A DNA stretch of 64,000 bases from Lycorma delicatula (Eukaryota; Arthropoda; Insecta; Hemiptera; Fulgoridae). The position numbers and the translations under genes are program-made. Positions 61,799 to 64,000 of this stretch are shown here, piece after piece; positions within the stretch are counted from its first letter, which is position 1, and each line of letters begins with the position of its first letter. The notes beneath the pieces were generated by a model, which was not told the origin of the DNA, did no database searches, and saw nothing but the letters and a program-made list of their open reading frames with translations. The DNA is taken from NCBI RefSeq assembly GCF_047948215.1, contig NC_134455.1:309336147-309400146 (forward strand). The letters are read 5' to 3'.

Positions 61799-62692
61799 TT
61801 AAACTGTATAATTCATTGTATTACTCAAATCTCTGCTTTCTTTGTTTTGAAAACTTTCTCCTGATAATGCTGCAGCTAAATGATGGTGATACGATTGCTG
61901 TGATTGAAGTCCACTGCTGGGTGAATCAAATAATGACATTTTCAGTCTTTTACATTTTGCCCTTCTATTCTTAAACCAAAATTGAACATTCTTAGGTTCA
62001 AGTCTAGGAAATTTTTGTCTGTAAGGCATTCTATTTAAATCATCAGTATATTTGAGAATTAAATTATGTGAAGGATGTGTATTAAGTGCAAACCATTGTT
62101 CCAGACGAGGAACTTCACTTACAGGATCTATAAATGTCCTGTTACGTTTCCTTCGTTCATCTGCAAGAGCAGATAAATTTAATCCCTGTTGGTTAGGATG
62201 AGAAGGGTTGTGAGGAACATTCAGATTTGGAATGTAATGACTCATGTACATTATGCTGTGACTAAACATTGAATTTGGAACCATAGGAAATCCAGGGCAA
62301 GGTGTTGATGATGATCTAGGCATCATCTGCAAATCTGGAGATTCTAAGTTTTGGTACATTGGTTCTCTTCCTTCTCTATCAGGACTTCTATTTTCAATTG
62401 TTACACCTCTTTCTCCTCTTTCTGAACCTTCTTCATCTATATCTTCATCTTCATCATCGTCCGATAAATCATTACTCTGTTGCTCTTTTACAGTGTTGTT
62501 ATTTGAAGAAGTGTTACTGTTATTTTTATTATTGTTATTGATAATAGTATTATTATTATTATTGTTACTGCTACTACTGCTAGTACGGTTATTAATATTG
62601 TTTTCATTGATGTTAATATTACTGCTACCAGGTGACTCAGGTTGTGTAACATTTATCTCTTGGTCTGGAGGTTCTTGTTTTATTCCTTCAAC
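61799..62692 (-). CDS. dve: Defective proventriculus homeobox, last coding exon
   Basis: The terminal coding exon (297 residues) of a SATB-related homeodomain transcription factor. The exon opens with VEGIKQEPPD (KQEP is a possible sumoylation site), then a serine/asparagine-rich tract (residues 25-67), an acidic run (77-90), and a proline/methionine-rich linker. A large homeodomain spans about 179-250. It starts RRKRNRTF, includes VPRLEQWFALNTHPS and an extended loop (LNRMPYRQKFPRLE) that makes it about ten residues longer than usual, and ends VQFWFKNRRAKCKR. Homeodomain position 50 is lysine (WFKN), predicting preference for TAATCC-type sites, as known for fly Dve. A histidine/serine-rich tail ends MNYTV, stop at 61799. 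The 5' exons, with the N-terminal domain and any first homeodomain, lie beyond the window. In flies Dve acts in midgut, leg, wing and photoreceptor patterning; the same role here is inference. Confidence 0.95.
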   Translation of the reverse strand, partial: VEGIKQEPPDQEINVTQPESPGSSNININENNINNRTSSSSSNNNNNNTIINNNNKNNSNTSSNNNTVKEQQSNDLSDDDEDEDIDEEGSERGERGVTIENRSPDREGREPMYQNLESPDLQMMPRSSSTPCPGFPMVPNSMFSHSIMYMSHYIPNLNVPHNPSHPNQQGLNLSALADERRKRNRTFIDPVSEVPRLEQWFALNTHPSHNLILKYTDDLNRMPYRQKFPRLEPKNVQFWFKNRRAKCKRLKMSLFDSPSSGLQSQQSYHHHLAAALSGESFQNKESRDLSNTMNYTV

Positions 62693-62716
62693 CTGATAAC
62701 AAGAAAGACACATGAA
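62693..62716 (-). other. Splice acceptor of dve last exon
   Basis: On the minus strand, a pyrimidine-rich TGTGTCTTTCTTGTTATCAG ends at 62693 directly before GTTGAAGGAATAAAACAAG, giving a phase-0 junction. This excludes the upstream in-frame MCLSCYQ from the protein, so the apparent start at 62713 is not real. Confidence 0.85.
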
Positions 62717-62749
62717 AATATACTAACTGACTATGATAAAAAAAATATT

Positions 62750-63783
62750 GAGGGGTATTAAAAAAAGAACCAGAATTATTTTCTGTAGGCAAGTTGGTTG
62801 GCAGTGCTGTCCTCTCCCCCTAGGTATGTTTACAGTTGGCCATGAGAAATCATTATAGTGGACAGAGTGATTTTGTTTTTAAGCCTCTTCCAACCCTATC
62901 AGTAATTTTGCTATCGCAAACTTTAAAGAGTAACATGCCAACATTAAATAAAACAGTGGTAGAAAAGTAAGAAAACAGTTTCAATGTTTTGGGAAGGTTA
63001 TTGAAAGGAAGCTCTAAGCCAGGCAAGAATTTATGAGTGGTTTGCTTGGTTCAGAAGTGGCCAAAAGTCACTTAAAGATGAACCTCGTTTGGGTTCCTCA
63101 CAACATCCAGAACAGATGCAAATATTCAAAAAATGAATCTTGGTGTTATGGTTATGACTCAGAATCAAAACAGCAGTACAGGCAGTGGAAGACTGCAGAC
63201 AAAAAAAAACCACAGCAAGTGAAATCGAATGCAATGTCCATGATGGTTGTTTTTTCAACATCAAAGAAGTTGTTCACATTGAATTTGTTTCTCAGGGCAT
63301 CACAGTGAACCAACATTACTATCTGCAAGTTCTGAAGCAATTGCATGAGACAGTGGAATAAAGTAAATTGTGGTGTTCACAGGACTTCAGATGACTTCAG
63401 ATTTGCTTCATCATGACAATGCACCTGCCTACACAGGGTTGGAAATCAACCAGTTTTTGATAAAAAATGTCATGACAAGGTTTCTCAACCTCCTTACTCC
63501 CTCATCCTGTTACTTCTTCATATTCCCAAGAATGAGGAAAACGTAAATTGAAAAACATTCTCCAGATATAGAAGAGGTTAAGAAAAAAATTGCTGGAGGC
63601 ACTCAACAGCATTAGTTCAGAAAATTATTAGTTCAGCATTTTTTGAACAGTGAAAAAGCTGTTGGGACAAGTACAAATCATCTAATAGACAGGATTTTGA
63701 AGGGGATTGATGTTTTCAAGATGTTATCTTAAATAAATAAAAAAATTAAATAAATATCATATCTCATTTTTTGTGGTACTCTC
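62750..63783 (+). mobile_element. Mariner-like relic in dve intron (copy C)
   Basis: A different mariner lineage from copies A and B. Weakly matching ends: GAGGGGTATTAAAAAAAGAA at 62750 and the reverse complement of the right end, GAGAGTACCACAAAAAATGA. Between them, in shifting frames: KEALSQARIYEWFAWFRSGQ then KSLKDEPR (63000-63090, the DNA-binding and linker region); GITVNQHYYLQVLKQLHETV (63300-63355); LHHDNAPAYTGLEINQFL, the second catalytic aspartate region (63410-63460); then TPSSCYFFIFPRMRKT where 'SPDLAPCDFF' is expected, so the third catalytic residue is lost; and EEVKKKIAGG. Many stops. It opposes the gene's orientation and sits within about 60 bases of the splice acceptor. Length about 1.03 kb, slightly short for an intact copy. 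Confidence 0.88.
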
Positions 63784-64000
63784 TTTTATAAATAGAAGTA
63801 TTCATTTACTACTTTCAGCAGCAAAAAAAAAAGAAGAAATATACCCATAGTAATTTATGAAAGAAGTGTTGACTTAATTATGCTATTAACTACAGAGTTT
63901 TCTTTGAAATGAAGAAGAATAATTTTTATCAGGTAGTAAGTGGATTTATAAAATCTCATCTTTTTTAAATTATAAAAGAAGGAAAATAAATCTAAAGCAC
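63784..64000. other. dve intron sequence
   Basis: AT-rich; nothing else seen. The intron continues past the window edge. Confidence 0.5.

Noticed and set aside
62359..62696. Leucine-rich plus-strand frames opposite the dve exon
   Set aside because: They are the antisense shadow of the asparagine/serine and acidic tracts of dve.
62693..62713. Methionine at 62713 as the dve start
   Set aside because: The bases encode the splice-acceptor tract; the protein continues from an upstream exon and this ATG is intronic.

Overview
The window looks like nuclear DNA of an insect. It is very AT-rich, dense in decayed transposons, and holds one recognisable host exon: the 3'-terminal coding exon of a defective proventriculus (dve, SATB-related homeobox) orthologue on the minus strand near the right edge (61799-62692). 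The mariner-like transposases, R1/Jockey/RTE-type LINE remnants and tRNA-derived SINEs are typical of insects. Several repeats remind me of hemipteran genomes, but that is an impression, not a demonstration. No bacterial gene organisation, CRISPR array or RNA gene is visible.

Layout. 1-62 kb is the 3' flank of dve (or intergenic DNA); no other host gene could be supported there. In order it holds: a GC-rich retroelement-like patch (0.3-0.6 kb); a mariner-like relic on the minus strand (0.8-2.0 kb); a GC-raised island (3 kb); a Jockey-type LINE 3' fragment (6.0-6.4 kb); SINE copies (11.8 and 13.2 kb); GC-raised non-repetitive islands at 14, 20 and 25 kb that could be dve enhancers; dispersed repeats at 17.6-18.8 and 26.7 kb; LINE fragments at 27 and 36 kb; a second SINE family (33.8-34.8 kb); a cluster of SINE, DDE-transposon relic and nested SINE-in-repeat (40.7-43.0 kb); a second copy of the first mariner family with both terminal repeats (45.3-46.7 kb); an R1-like LINE truncated in its endonuclease (48.5-51.4 kb); a terminal-inverted-repeat element without a transposase (52.3-53.3 kb); a second copy of the 17.6 kb repeat (54.0-54.7 kb); and another LINE fragment (57.5-58.2 kb).

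61.8-62.7 kb is the dve exon, with a clear splice acceptor at its 5' side. A third, different mariner-like relic (62.75-63.8 kb) lies in the intron just upstream. The mobile elements are all broken by stops, frameshifts or truncation and probably inactive. The most reliable results are the dve exon, the pairwise-matched repeat families, and the SINE insertion with a perfect 16-bp target duplication. The candidate enhancers are inference from base composition and short motifs. I found no clear new biological system; the best candidates for something undescribed are the paired repeat families and the 950-bp TIR element.
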